Assembly (NCBI RefSeq): GCF_042676065.1
Contig: NZ_JBHTJO010000001.1
Span: 434,001 to 498,000 of the forward strand
DNA from: Methyloligella solikamskensis
GTDB taxonomy: Bacteria > Pseudomonadota > Alphaproteobacteria > Rhizobiales > Methyloligellaceae
Length of the DNA stretch: 64,000 bases
Direction: 5' to 3'
Position numbers and translations under genes: made by a program. A model generated the notes under the pieces. It was not told where the DNA came from and searched no databases. It was given only the letters and a program-made list of their open reading frames with translations. This document shows, one piece after another, positions 33,541 to 40,589 of the stretch. Numbering within the stretch: the first letter of the stretch is position 1; every line of letters starts with the position of its first letter.

Positions 33541-33948
33541 CTAGAACGATCCTTTCAGCCAGACGCCGCAGATCCAAAGCGCCAGATTGAGCACCGTGGA
33601 GCCGACGATGGTCGCCCAGGCGAGAAATTCGATGCTGGGCTTGTCCAGCATATGGAGCGTGTCCCAGATCAAATGACGTACGCCGCCCAGCATGTGGTGG
33701 ATCAGCGCCCAGGTGAACAGGAACAGCAGGATCTGGCCCGGGATGCTGCCGTAAAAGGCGTTCACCGTCGCATAGGCCTGCGGTCCCGTGCTCACCGCGA
33801 TGAGCCACCAGGCGAGCAGGGCAAAGCCCACCGCCAAAGCCGCGCCGGAAACCCGGTGGGCCATGGACATCATCATGGTGAGCATCGGCCGGTAAACCTG
33901 AAGATGCGGCGATAGCGGCCGCTCTATCTCTGTCCTGCCGTCGCTCAT
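33541..33948 (-). CDS. sdhC: Succinate dehydrogenase cytochrome b556 subunit
   Basis: 135 residues, three membrane helices. The signature RPLSPHLQVYRPMLTMMMS and HRVSG (quinone site Ser/Arg region) opens the protein; HMLGGVRHLIWD carries the haem-ligand His. I moved the start from 34008 to the ATG at 33948, where family members begin. First gene of sdhCDAB; its promoter must lie between here and 34060. Confidence 0.92.
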   Translation of the reverse strand: MSDGRTEIERPLSPHLQVYRPMLTMMMSMAHRVSGAALAVGFALLAWWLIAVSTGPQAYATVNAFYGSIPGQILLFLFTWALIHHMLGGVRHLIWDTLHMLDKPSIEFLAWATIVGSTVLNLALWICGVWLKGSF

Positions 33949-34060
33949 ATGCTCAAATTTTGAATTTCCCAGAGACTCAGTCTTATCGCACGCTTCGCAG
34001 TGCGGCAATCATGCTGCTCTGCGCCACGTGGTAGCGGCAAAGGTCTCGCGCTAGACACGA

Positions 34061-34089
34061 AAAAGCCCCGGCCATGAAGCCGGGGCTTT
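34061..34089 (-). terminator. Rho-independent terminator of sodC
   Basis: Perfect GC-rich hairpin (arms AAAGCCCCGGC/GCCGGGGCTTT, loop of six bases) followed on the minus strand by a short T-run, placed 27 bases after the sodC stop and before the sdhC promoter region. Confidence 0.85.
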
Positions 34090-34116
34090 CGCAAATTGCC
34101 TTGCGAGCCGGCGTTC

Positions 34117-34662
34117 CTACTTCTCGATCACGCCGCAAGCGATCCGGTTGCCCGCGTCGCCCGAGGGCTGGCTCTTATAATCGTCGGCGCCGTCGTGGAT
34201 CACGATGGCCGAGCCGTCATCGTCGAAGAGATAGCCTTCGGTGTCTTCCAACAGGCCCTCGTCCTCGGTCACGCTGACTTCGGAGTTGTAAACCTCGAAG
34301 GTCAGCTTGCCGGAGTCCGGTACGGTGATGTTGGGCATGTCGCCTGCATGGGGCCCGTCCTCGGTCATGTAACCGTGGGTATCGTCGTCCGGATTGAAGT
34401 GCCCGCCGGCGGACTTGAAAGGCGGCTCGCATTTGCCGGTCTCATGAATATGGAACGCGTGGGTCCCGGCCGACAGGTCGGTGATCTCGACGCTCAGCAA
34501 GGTGCCGTCGGCGGCCATATCCTTCAGCTCGACGGTGCCGATCTCCTTGCCGTCGGTGTCCTTCAGGGTCGCCGATGCGGCGGAAGCCGCCGCAGGCGCC
34601 GCAACGAGCGCGGTGCCGAAGGCGAGCAGCGTTGCGGCGCGTTTGATGGAATATCCAGGCAT
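34117..34662 (-). CDS. sodC: Cu/Zn superoxide dismutase, periplasmic
   Basis: 181 residues: signal peptide (MPGYSIKRAATLLAFGTALVA…ASA) and the beta-barrel SodC fold. Metal ligands are visible in HAFHIHETGKCEP (Cu), SAGGHFNPD (bridging), GPHAGDMPN (Zn) and IVIHDGADDY (Cu); the disulfide cysteines are in GKCEPP and RIACGV with the active-site Arg. ATG at 34662 follows a GGGAG box; the upstream in-frame start at 34719 was rejected. Single gene with its own terminator. Confidence 0.95.
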   Translation of the reverse strand: MPGYSIKRAATLLAFGTALVAAPAAASAASATLKDTDGKEIGTVELKDMAADGTLLSVEITDLSAGTHAFHIHETGKCEPPFKSAGGHFNPDDDTHGYMTEDGPHAGDMPNITVPDSGKLTFEVYNSEVSVTEDEGLLEDTEGYLFDDDGSAIVIHDGADDYKSQPSGDAGNRIACGVIEK

Positions 34663-34782
34663 AAAAATCTCCCAAACGGTTAGAGACACGGCCGGCGTCA
34701 ATTGCCGGCTCCAGTTCACATATGGGCCTAACGCGCGAGTTGTCCGATTGTTTGCGGCTAGTCAAAATCGCCGCGGTCGTGG

Positions 34783-35838
34783 TTAGCGCGGCAGAATTAG
34801 CCAGCAATCGAAATCGAGAACGACCGAATCTTCGTATTTGCCGTCTTCTTTGACCCCGGGGAAATCGGCCGGATCGCAATCCTTCACGCCGAAGAGGCGG
34901 ACGCGCAGGGCACCGAGATCGTCGCGGCCGTCGAGCTCCGCCTTATCCAGGATCTCGCTCCAGGCGTAGATCGTGTCGCCGGCGAAGGACGGGGCGACAT
35001 GGGCCGCGCCGTTCAGGGCCGCCCAGTGGAAGGCGTTGGACAGGCCGTTGAACTGAAGGTTCCGGGCGATGGAGATGATGTGGCCGCCATAGACGAGGCG
35101 GCGGCCGAAGCGGCCCTGGCCTTCGATATGCTGATTGAAATGCACCCGCGCGGTGTTCTGGAACAGGCGGGTGGCCATCTGGTGCTCGGCCTCCTCAATG
35201 GTCTGGCCGTCGAAATGGTTGATCTTCTGGCCGATCTCGTAGTCGCCCCAGCGCAAGGGCGAGCCGGCGAGATCGAAATCGTAGTGGTTCATGTCGAGCG
35301 ACGGGAGCGCATCGCCCAAGGTGTCGGCTTCGACGCTCTTCTCAAGCTCGGGAATCACGGTTTCGGGCGCCGGGGCATCGAGATCCCGCTTGTTGACCAT
35401 CACCCAGCGGGCGAATTGCAGCACGGTCTCGCCGGCCTGGTTGGTGCCGGTGGTGCGCACGTAGACGACGCCGTTCTTGCCGGACGAGTTCTGCTTGATG
35501 CCGATCACCTCGGAGGTGGCGGCGAGGGTGTCGCCCGGATAGACGGGCTTCAGGAAGCGGAACTCCGCATAGCCGAGATTGGCGATGGCGTTGCGGGAGA
35601 CGTCCGGAACCGTTTTGCCGATGACGATATGGAAGACGAGATCGTCCGGGATCGGCGCGACCGGATAGCCGATATCCTGGGCGAACTTGTCGGAGGATTG
35701 GACGGCGAAGCGGGGGCCGTAAAGCGCGGTGAAGGTGCTGACATCGCCGACGGTCACGGTGCGTGGCGTGGCGTGGACGATGGTTTGACCGAGCTCGAAA
35801 TCTTCGAAAAAATTGCCTGCGGCGGGATTTTTGGTCAT
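34783..35838 (-). CDS. mch: Mesaconyl-CoA hydratase (ethylmalonyl-CoA pathway)
   Basis: MaoC-like (R)-specific hydratase that converts mesaconyl-CoA to beta-methylmalyl-CoA, a late step of glyoxylate regeneration. 351 residues starting MTKNPAAGNFFEDFELGQTI. Two hot-dog domains: the first with HATPRTVTVGDVSTFTALYG and VPDVSRNAIANLGYAEFRF, the second with QNTARVHFN, RRLVYGGHIISIARNL and PSFAGDTIYAWSEIL, all diagnostic for Mch of Rhodobacter and Methylobacterium. The open frame extends to 35934, but the family begins at the ATG at 35838. Supports serine-cycle or C2 growth; the neighbouring pqqA genes fit the same lifestyle. Confidence 0.92.
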   Translation of the reverse strand: MTKNPAAGNFFEDFELGQTIVHATPRTVTVGDVSTFTALYGPRFAVQSSDKFAQDIGYPVAPIPDDLVFHIVIGKTVPDVSRNAIANLGYAEFRFLKPVYPGDTLAATSEVIGIKQNSSGKNGVVYVRTTGTNQAGETVLQFARWVMVNKRDLDAPAPETVIPELEKSVEADTLGDALPSLDMNHYDFDLAGSPLRWGDYEIGQKINHFDGQTIEEAEHQMATRLFQNTARVHFNQHIEGQGRFGRRLVYGGHIISIARNLQFNGLSNAFHWAALNGAAHVAPSFAGDTIYAWSEILDKAELDGRDDLGALRVRLFGVKDCDPADFPGVKEDGKYEDSVVLDFDCWLILPR

Positions 35839-35970
35839 GCGGTCCGGGAATTCGCTGTGAATTGAGGAAACTGGGCCAAGCGTAGGCCTGCCCTGAAACG
35901 GCGCGACCATATCGGCGCGGGTCGGCGCTGTCATCCCCGCGTTTCAGGCTGTGACACCCCGTTAGCGCAC

Positions 35971-36011
35971 AAAAAAAGCGGCGCCCGCATCTCGCTGGGC
36001 GCCGCCTTTTT
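35971..36011 (-). terminator. Rho-independent terminator of pqqA copy 1
   Basis: Stem of about 10 base pairs (GCGGCGCCC/GGGCGCCGC core) followed on the minus strand by seven T. It lies 30 bases after the stop of the first pqqA and makes that gene a closed unit. Confidence 0.85.
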
Positions 36012-36040
36012 CTATACTGATCTAACTGATCTGCGCTTGA

Positions 36041-36130
36041 TTAAGCGCGGTCCAGCTCGGCCGGAAGATACGTGGTCACTTCCATACCGGCATCGGACTC
36101 AGTGATCTCAGGTTTCAGCCACTGTTTCAT
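36041..36130 (-). CDS. pqqA: PQQ precursor peptide PqqA, copy 1
   Basis: A 29-residue peptide, the ribosomal precursor of pyrroloquinoline quinone. It contains the invariant Glu-x-x-x-Tyr pair that the radical SAM enzyme PqqE cross-links (E17 and Y21 in GMEVTTYLPAELDRA). Length and the GMEVT-Y--AE-D pattern match PqqA of Methylobacterium. Compared with the other two copies it has Gln3, Asp13 and Thr20. A strong AAAGGAGG site sits 6 bases before the ATG, and a terminator follows. No pqqB, C, D or E is adjacent, so the peptide is modified by enzymes encoded elsewhere. Confidence 0.93.
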   Translation of the reverse strand: MKQWLKPEITESDAGMEVTTYLPAELDRA

Positions 36131-36194
36131 AGCGTCCTCCTTTCGCGTTCCTAATAGATGTGGGGAGGCCAGATTACGTTTGCCTGAATCTCAG

Positions 36195-36209
36195 ATGAAA
36201 ATGAGATGA
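36195..36209 (-). promoter_or_regulatory. TCAT-N7-TCAT direct repeat upstream of pqqA copy 1
   Basis: On the minus strand two TCAT words are separated by 7 bases (period 11), about 65 bases before the start codon. The second is followed by CTGAG as in copy 2. Here the repeat is part of a longer one (TTTTCATCT twice), and no convincing -10 box stands at the spacing seen for copies 2 and 3. Confidence 0.45.
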
Positions 36210-36340
36210 AAATCGGTTTTTTTGACCGGAAAATACGGAGTTTTAGGGCCAAATCGGCCCGAAAACGTAAAAATATCCAAAAATGGGGTTTGGAGCGGTT
36301 CGAGGCGACAGCGTTTCGGATTGCGGAAGAAGCGCGCAAC

Positions 36341-36380
36341 AAAAAAGGCGGCGCCTGCAATCGCGAGGCACCGCCTTTTT
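36341..36380 (-). terminator. Rho-independent terminator of pqqA copy 2
   Basis: Stem of 10 pairs with one G-T wobble (GGCGGTGCCT/AGGCGCCGCC), followed by six T on the minus strand, about 30 bases after the stop of the second pqqA. Similar in sequence and spacing to the terminator of copy 1, so the whole unit was duplicated. Confidence 0.85.
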
Positions 36381-36408
36381 CTAGAATTCGCTTTGTATCG
36401 CTAAGCGA

Positions 36409-36498
36409 TTAAGCGCGGTCCAGCTCAGCCGGAAGATAGGAAGTCACTTCCATACCAGCTTCGGACTCAGTGATCTCGGGTTTCAGCCACGTCTTCAT
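36409..36498 (-). CDS. pqqA: PQQ precursor peptide PqqA, copy 2
   Basis: 29 residues, identical in sequence to copy 3 and different from copy 1 at three positions (Thr3, Glu13, Ser20). The cross-link pair is E17 and Y21 (GMEVTSYLPAELDRA). AGAGGAG ribosome binding site, own terminator, own upstream direct-repeat element. Stands alone, not followed by pqq biosynthesis genes. Substrate of PqqE/PqqD in the cytoplasm. Confidence 0.93.
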   Translation of the reverse strand: MKTWLKPEITESEAGMEVTSYLPAELDRA

Positions 36499-36530
36499 TG
36501 GGACATCTCCTCTTTCCAATTCTGATTGTA

Positions 36531-36570
36531 GATATAGCAGCCTCAGATGAGTACCGCATGACTCGCACAT
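36531..36570 (-). promoter_or_regulatory. Putative promoter and activator site of pqqA copy 2
   Basis: On the minus strand a 15-base block TCATGCGGTACTCAT (36547-36561), preceded by ATGT five bases further out, is identical to the block before copy 3. Ten bases after it stands TATATC (36531-36536), a -10-like box. The expected -35 position falls inside the TCAT repeats and has no TTGACA-like match, as in activator-dependent promoters. Confidence 0.6.
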
Positions 36571-36672
36571 TAACGGAAAATGAAAGCGCGTCGAGGGGGC
36601 TATGGGCTATTTCGCTTAGGAAAACTGCCAAAAAGCCAAGACCCGCCTTCCGGCTCCGACAGCGCACGGTGC

Positions 36673-37158
36673 CTAGTCCTTTCCGCGTGGATCGTCATCC
36701 GGATTGGTGTACTTGATGTTCCAGGGGCCGGTCGCGGTCAGCAAGACCACGGTTTCCTCCTCGTTCCAGAGGTAATGGGCGTGCTCGGCCGGCAGGGTGA
36801 AGCTGGCGCCGACATCGAGCTCATCGCCCTTGCTGCGGTCGAGCTTCTCCCCATGGCCGTTCCAAACCGTGCCCTTGAGCACCGTGACGACCTCGGTGAA
36901 CGGGTGGGTGTGTGCGGGGATCTCGTAGTTCGGCGGAAATTTGAGATACGCCAAGAAGACGCCCGGCTTGCTCGGATCGCCGATCAGGAGTGCGCTCTTG
37001 GCCCCTTTCGGAAGCAGGGCCTCGTCCTTCCAGTCGATGCTGCCAAGCTCGAAGTTCTGCGCCTGGTCGGTTGCCATGCGCTCAATCGACAGAGCGCTAT
37101 CGGCCTGGGCCGAAGCCGTAAATGCCAGAACGATGGCGCTCGCCAAAAGAAGTCTCAT
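36673..37158 (-). CDS. Secreted cupin-domain protein
   Basis: 161 residues with signal peptide (MRLLLASAIVLAFTASAQA) and one cupin barrel: metal motif EIPAHTHPFTEVVTVLKG and second motif FTLPAEHAHYLWNEEE. Ends in a short polar tail. Similar in size to the other secreted cupin at 28538-29005 but only distantly related. Downstream of the SnoaL-like gene on the same strand (35 bases apart) and divergent from a LysR regulator. Function unknown. Confidence 0.75.
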   Translation of the reverse strand: MRLLLASAIVLAFTASAQADSALSIERMATDQAQNFELGSIDWKDEALLPKGAKSALLIGDPSKPGVFLAYLKFPPNYEIPAHTHPFTEVVTVLKGTVWNGHGEKLDRSKGDELDVGASFTLPAEHAHYLWNEEETVVLLTATGPWNIKYTNPDDDPRGKD

Positions 37159-37192
37159 CTTTTCCTCCTTGTCTGTCCGCCTCTAAAACAGG

Positions 37193-37516
37193 TCATGCAC
37201 CGATATCGAGATGCGTGATCTCTCCGGTGCGATGCCGGAATGCAAAGACGAGCACTGCGGGACTGCCAGGAAATTCGCCTGTTACTTTGGCGCGGACGTT
37301 CACGGCATCGCCGTTCTGAACGGCGTCGAGCGGCTCGACGGCGTGATGGTACTGTGCTTTCGCTCCACGCCACCATTTTTCGATAGCGTCGCGGCCGACA
37401 TGGGTCTGACCTTCGTCGCGCACGACAGCGTCTGCGGCGAAGGCCTGGATCAAGGCCTCGCCGTCATTCTTCTTGTCCGCGTCAAGATAGGTCTGGATTG
37501 GCGGGGGCAAATCCAT
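37193..37516 (-). CDS. SnoaL/NTF2-like small protein
   Basis: 107 residues of the cone-shaped NTF2/SnoaL fold: IQTYLDADKKNDGEALIQAFAADAVVRDEGQTHVGRDAIEKWW (in parts) is the classical helix plus 'F..DAVv.DEG' start, and the C-terminus VFAFRHRTGEITHLDIG is the closing strand. I chose the ATG at 37516 (AGGA box upstream) instead of 37621, where the frame runs into the lysR promoter. Forms a likely two-gene unit with the cupin and faces a divergent LysR gene that probably controls it. Confidence 0.75.
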   Translation of the reverse strand: MDLPPPIQTYLDADKKNDGEALIQAFAADAVVRDEGQTHVGRDAIEKWWRGAKAQYHHAVEPLDAVQNGDAVNVRAKVTGEFPGSPAVLVFAFRHRTGEITHLDIGA

Positions 37517-37620
37517 GGGAGCGTCCTCATCTTCGTTGCTGCACTCGTCCCCATCTAGCCATGGACAGCCATCTCGATAAGCGGGATATTTCGGGACGAT
37601 AAATTGCGAAAACCAGGACA

Positions 37621-38526
37621 ATGTCTCGCCCAGGGCTCAAGGAACTCGATGCGGTCATCGCGATTGCGCGGCGCAACTCGTTCCGCGCCGCGGCGCTCGA
37701 TCTCGGCATCTCGACGACCGCCCTCAGCAACGCGATCGCAAAGCTTGAATCGAACCTGGGCGTTCGATTGTTCAACCGCACGACCCGCAGCGTTTCGCTG
37801 ACCGACGCGGGGCGGGAGTTCGTCGGCCACGTCCGCCCGGCGCTGCAGGATATCCACGACGCCATGGACGCCGTGCGGTCGCAGCAATCCACGCCGTCTG
37901 GCACGCTCCGTATCAACACCTTTCCGACGGCGGCGCGAGAGATATCGGATCCGCTCGTGATCGAGTATCTCAAGCGCTATCCCCAGGTGCATATCGACCT
38001 CGTCACCGAGGGCCGGATGATCGATATCGTGTCGGAGGGGTTCGATCTCGGCGTGCGGGTCGCCGCCCTCGTCCCGAAAGACATGATCGCCGTGTCGTTG
38101 GGCCGCCAGCAGCGATATGCCGTCGTCGCTTCCCCAGCTTATCTGGAGGAGCACGGCACGCCGCGCACTCCAGCCGACCTCGCCAAGCATCGCTGCATTC
38201 GAGTTCGCCTGCCCAACGGTGCTCTTTTTCGGTGGCGCTTCGAGAAGGACGAGCACGTTGTTCAGGTCGACGTGGACGGGCCGATCACATTGGATGAGGC
38301 GAGCCTGGCCCGCGCGGCTGTCTTGAGCGGTATCGGACTCGGCTTGTTCATGGAGCAGGATGTCCTGGACGACATCGAGGGCAATCGGCTCGTGCGGGTG
38401 CTGGAGGACTGGACGCCGCCATTCGCAGGGCTCTGCCTCTACTATCCCGGGCGGCGCAATCCTTCCTCCGCGTTCAAGGCCTTCATCAGCCTTGCCCGAG
38501 AAGTCGCGGCAGCACGGGCGCGATGA
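37621..38526 (+). CDS. LysR-family transcriptional regulator
   Basis: 301 residues: N-terminal winged helix-turn-helix (FRAAALDLGISTTALSNAIAKLESNLGVRLFNRTTRSVSLTDAG, in parts) and a C-terminal effector domain of the CrgA-like subgroup (…SPAYLEEHGTPRTPADLAKHRCIRVRLPNG). Divergent from the SnoaL/cupin pair over about 100 bases, the usual layout for a LysR protein and its target. The effector cannot be read. The gene, with its targets, separates pqqA copy 2 from copy 3. Confidence 0.88.
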   Translation: MSRPGLKELDAVIAIARRNSFRAAALDLGISTTALSNAIAKLESNLGVRLFNRTTRSVSLTDAGREFVGHVRPALQDIHDAMDAVRSQQSTPSGTLRINTFPTAAREISDPLVIEYLKRYPQVHIDLVTEGRMIDIVSEGFDLGVRVAALVPKDMIAVSLGRQQRYAVVASPAYLEEHGTPRTPADLAKHRCIRVRLPNGALFRWRFEKDEHVVQVDVDGPITLDEASLARAAVLSGIGLGLFMEQDVLDDIEGNRLVRVLEDWTPPFAGLCLYYPGRRNPSSAFKAFISLAREVAAARAR

Positions 38527-38570
38527 GGTGGCTTCAGCTGGAAAGTCCAGCGTTTCTCTCGCGATCAGGC

Positions 38571-38608
38571 AAAAAGAAAGGCGACGCCGCGTTTGCGGGC
38601 CGCCCTCC
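38571..38608 (-). terminator. Rho-independent terminator of pqqA copy 3
   Basis: Imperfect stem of about 10 pairs (GGCGGCCCGC/GCGGCGTCGCC with one bulge) followed by TTTCTTTTT on the minus strand, about 28 bases after the stop of the third pqqA; also faces the end of the LysR gene. Confidence 0.65.
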
Positions 38609-38635
38609 TTAATTCCGCTTCTCTCGCTTACGCGA

Positions 38636-38725
38636 TTACGCGCGGTCCAGCTCAGCCGGAAGATAAGAAGTCACTTCCATACCAGCTTCGGACTCGGTGA
38701 TCTCGGGTTTCAGCCACGTCTTCAT
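38636..38725 (-). CDS. pqqA: PQQ precursor peptide PqqA, copy 3
   Basis: 29 residues, the same peptide as copy 2 although several codons differ silently (for example in the Thr10, Ser20 and Ala29 codons), so the protein is under selection. Cross-link residues E17 and Y21. AAGGAG-type ribosome binding site before the ATG at 38725, own terminator, and the same 15-base upstream block as copy 2. No other pqq genes adjacent. Confidence 0.93.
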   Translation of the reverse strand: MKTWLKPEITESEAGMEVTSYLPAELDRA

Positions 38726-38791
38726 GGTCAGTCTCCTTTTGGCGTTTCTGTGAGCCTGACGGACAAAACATCCGTCCTGCCGACATGGTTC

Positions 38792-38831
38792 AATGTAGGG
38801 TGCGACAATGAGTACCGCATGAAGTGGACAT
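38792..38831 (-). promoter_or_regulatory. Putative promoter and activator site of pqqA copy 3
   Basis: The block TCATGCGGTACTCAT occupies 38808-38822 on the minus strand, with ATGT at the same outer distance as at copy 2. Ten bases after the block stands TACATT (38792-38797), a -10-like box at exactly the spacing seen for copy 2. The leader to the ATG is longer here (about 60 bases). Confidence 0.6.
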
Positions 38832-38907
38832 GAAAAGATTCTGACAGGCCGATTAAGCGGGGTTCACCCTCGCCCGGCCTGTTCTCCTTCCTGTCCGCCG
38901 CGGCAGC

Positions 38908-39036
38908 TCACTGAAAGAGCTGCATGGCGTTGGCCAGGGTCTGCAGAACGCCCCAGGCCAGTGGGATCCCCACAAAGGCCCAGGCCAGGACCAGCTTGAT
39001 GGTGTTCTGGCCGGAGATGTCGGTGTGTTCGGTCAT
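38908..39036 (-). CDS. Small subunit of an MFS transporter (42 residues)
   Basis: The reading frame MTEHTDISGQNTIKLVLAWA… continues with one hydrophobic segment (FVGIPLAWGVLQTLANAMQL) and ends in FQ. It has the features of the short single-helix proteins found beside oxalate/formate-type MFS carriers in proteobacteria and annotated as MFS transporter small subunit. It follows the large carrier gene by 14 bases on the same strand. Too short for standard gene finders, so easily missed. Function as stabilising partner is inferred. Confidence 0.8.
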   Translation of the reverse strand: MTEHTDISGQNTIKLVLAWAFVGIPLAWGVLQTLANAMQLFQ

Positions 39037-39050
39037 CGGGTTCCTCCGGG

Positions 39051-40418
39051 TCAGGCTTTCGCCGGTTCTGGCTGCTCGTGGTACTTCTCATGCACCGGGC
39101 GCATCATGAGGTTGCAGAGGAAGCCCAAGAAGAGCAGCCCCGCCATGATGTACATGGTGACGTTGTAGGCGTCGGCCTTCGGCACCCCGCTTTCGATCTG
39201 ATACTCGCGGATGTAGTTCACCAGCACAGGCCCGAAGACGCCCGCCGCCGACCAGGCGGTGAGCAGCCGGCCGTGAATGGCGCCGACATAGCGGATGCCG
39301 AAGATATCCTTCAGATAGGCTGGGATGGTGGCGAAGCCGCCGCCATACATGGAGATGATCACCGCATAGCAGGCGACGAAGAGCGCCATACTGCCGATCG
39401 CGCCGGTCCAGGGCACGGCGGCATAGAGGGCCATGCCGAGCAGGAAGAAGATCATGTAGGTCGTGCGGCGGCCGATATAGTCCGACGTCGAGGCCCAGAA
39501 GAAGCGTCCCAGCATGTTGAACAGGCTGAGCAGGCCCACGAAGCCTGCTGCTGCGGCTGCGGTGATGCCGGGGAACATCTCCTGGCTCATGGCGGAGGCC
39601 TGGCCGAGCACGCCGATACCGGCGGTGACGTTCAGGCAGAGCACGCCCCACAGCAGATAGAATTGCGGGGTCTTGAGCGCGGTGTCGACATGGACATTCG
39701 CATTGGTGACCATCTTCTTGGATTGGGCCGGCGCGGTATAGCCTTCCGGCTTCCAGCCTTCAGCGGGTACGCGCACGATGGTGCCGCCCACGAACATGAA
39801 GATGATGTAGATGATGCCCAGCGTCAGGAATGTCTGGGCGACGCCCACGCTATCCGGCGTGGAGAAGTAATTCATCAGCCAAACGGACAGGGGCGAGGCG
39901 ATCATGGCGCCGCCGCCGAAGCCCATGATGGCCATGCCGGTGGCCATGCCCGGGCGATCCGGGAACCAGGTCATGAGGGTCTTCACCGGCGAGATGTAGC
40001 CGATGCCCAGACCGCAGCCTCCAAGCACGCCGTAGCCGAGGTAGATCAGCCAGAGCTGGTGCAGATAGACGCCGAGGGCGGAGACCAGAAAGCCGCCGCC
40101 GAACAGGACGCCGGCGATAAACATGGCCTTGCGCGGTCCCTGGCGGTCCAGCCAGCTGCCGGTGAAGGCGGCGGCGAGCCCGAGAAAGACGATGGCGATG
40201 GAGAAAATCCAGCCCAGCTCGGTGAGCTTCCAGTCGTCAGGCGCGGATTCGGTGATGCCGATCAGCTTGGTCATCGGCAGGTTAAACACGCTGAAGGCGT
40301 AAACCTGCCCGATGCACAGATGCACGCAGAGTGCTGCCGGCGGCACCAGCCAGCGGCTGAAGCCCGGCTTCGCAACGATATGTTCGCGGCTGAACCAGTT
40401 CGAGGCGTTTTCCGCCAT
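39051..40418 (-). CDS. Oxalate/formate antiporter-family MFS transporter
   Basis: 455 residues, about 12 membrane helices in two halves, of the OFA family: GQVYAFSVFNLPMTKLIG in the first helix, GWIFSIAIVFLGLAAAFTGSWLDRQGPRK (loop 2-3 motif), GCGLGIGYISPVKTLMTWFPDRPGMATGMAIMGFG (in parts), and NMLGRFFWASTSDYIGRR in the second half. Family members exchange oxalate for formate or carry other small organic acids. ATG at 40418 has a GGGGGGAAG box; the TTG at 40433 is less likely. Forms an operon with the 42-residue small subunit. The cargo here is inferred, not shown. Confidence 0.85.
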   Translation of the reverse strand: MAENASNWFSREHIVAKPGFSRWLVPPAALCVHLCIGQVYAFSVFNLPMTKLIGITESAPDDWKLTELGWIFSIAIVFLGLAAAFTGSWLDRQGPRKAMFIAGVLFGGGFLVSALGVYLHQLWLIYLGYGVLGGCGLGIGYISPVKTLMTWFPDRPGMATGMAIMGFGGGAMIASPLSVWLMNYFSTPDSVGVAQTFLTLGIIYIIFMFVGGTIVRVPAEGWKPEGYTAPAQSKKMVTNANVHVDTALKTPQFYLLWGVLCLNVTAGIGVLGQASAMSQEMFPGITAAAAAGFVGLLSLFNMLGRFFWASTSDYIGRRTTYMIFFLLGMALYAAVPWTGAIGSMALFVACYAVIISMYGGGFATIPAYLKDIFGIRYVGAIHGRLLTAWSAAGVFGPVLVNYIREYQIESGVPKADAYNVTMYIMAGLLFLGFLCNLMMRPVHEKYHEQPEPAKA

Positions 40419-40589
40419 TTCGCTTCCCCCCAAAGGATTTTAGTTTTCCATTGTTGTGCGACAGTTTGACCAGCCGAGGCAAGGCCGGGCAAGCAGAAGC
40501 TGCGCGCCGTGTGATCCCAATGGCTGGACAAAAACGTATCAGGCTGGAAATGTTCGCGCGGATTGGAGCAACAAGGAGGGTGAAAGACA

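Noticed and set aside
39078..40469. 463-codon plus-strand open frame opposite the MFS carrier
   Set aside because: Shadow of the carrier, very rich in His/Gly/Glu and without hydrophobic core pattern.
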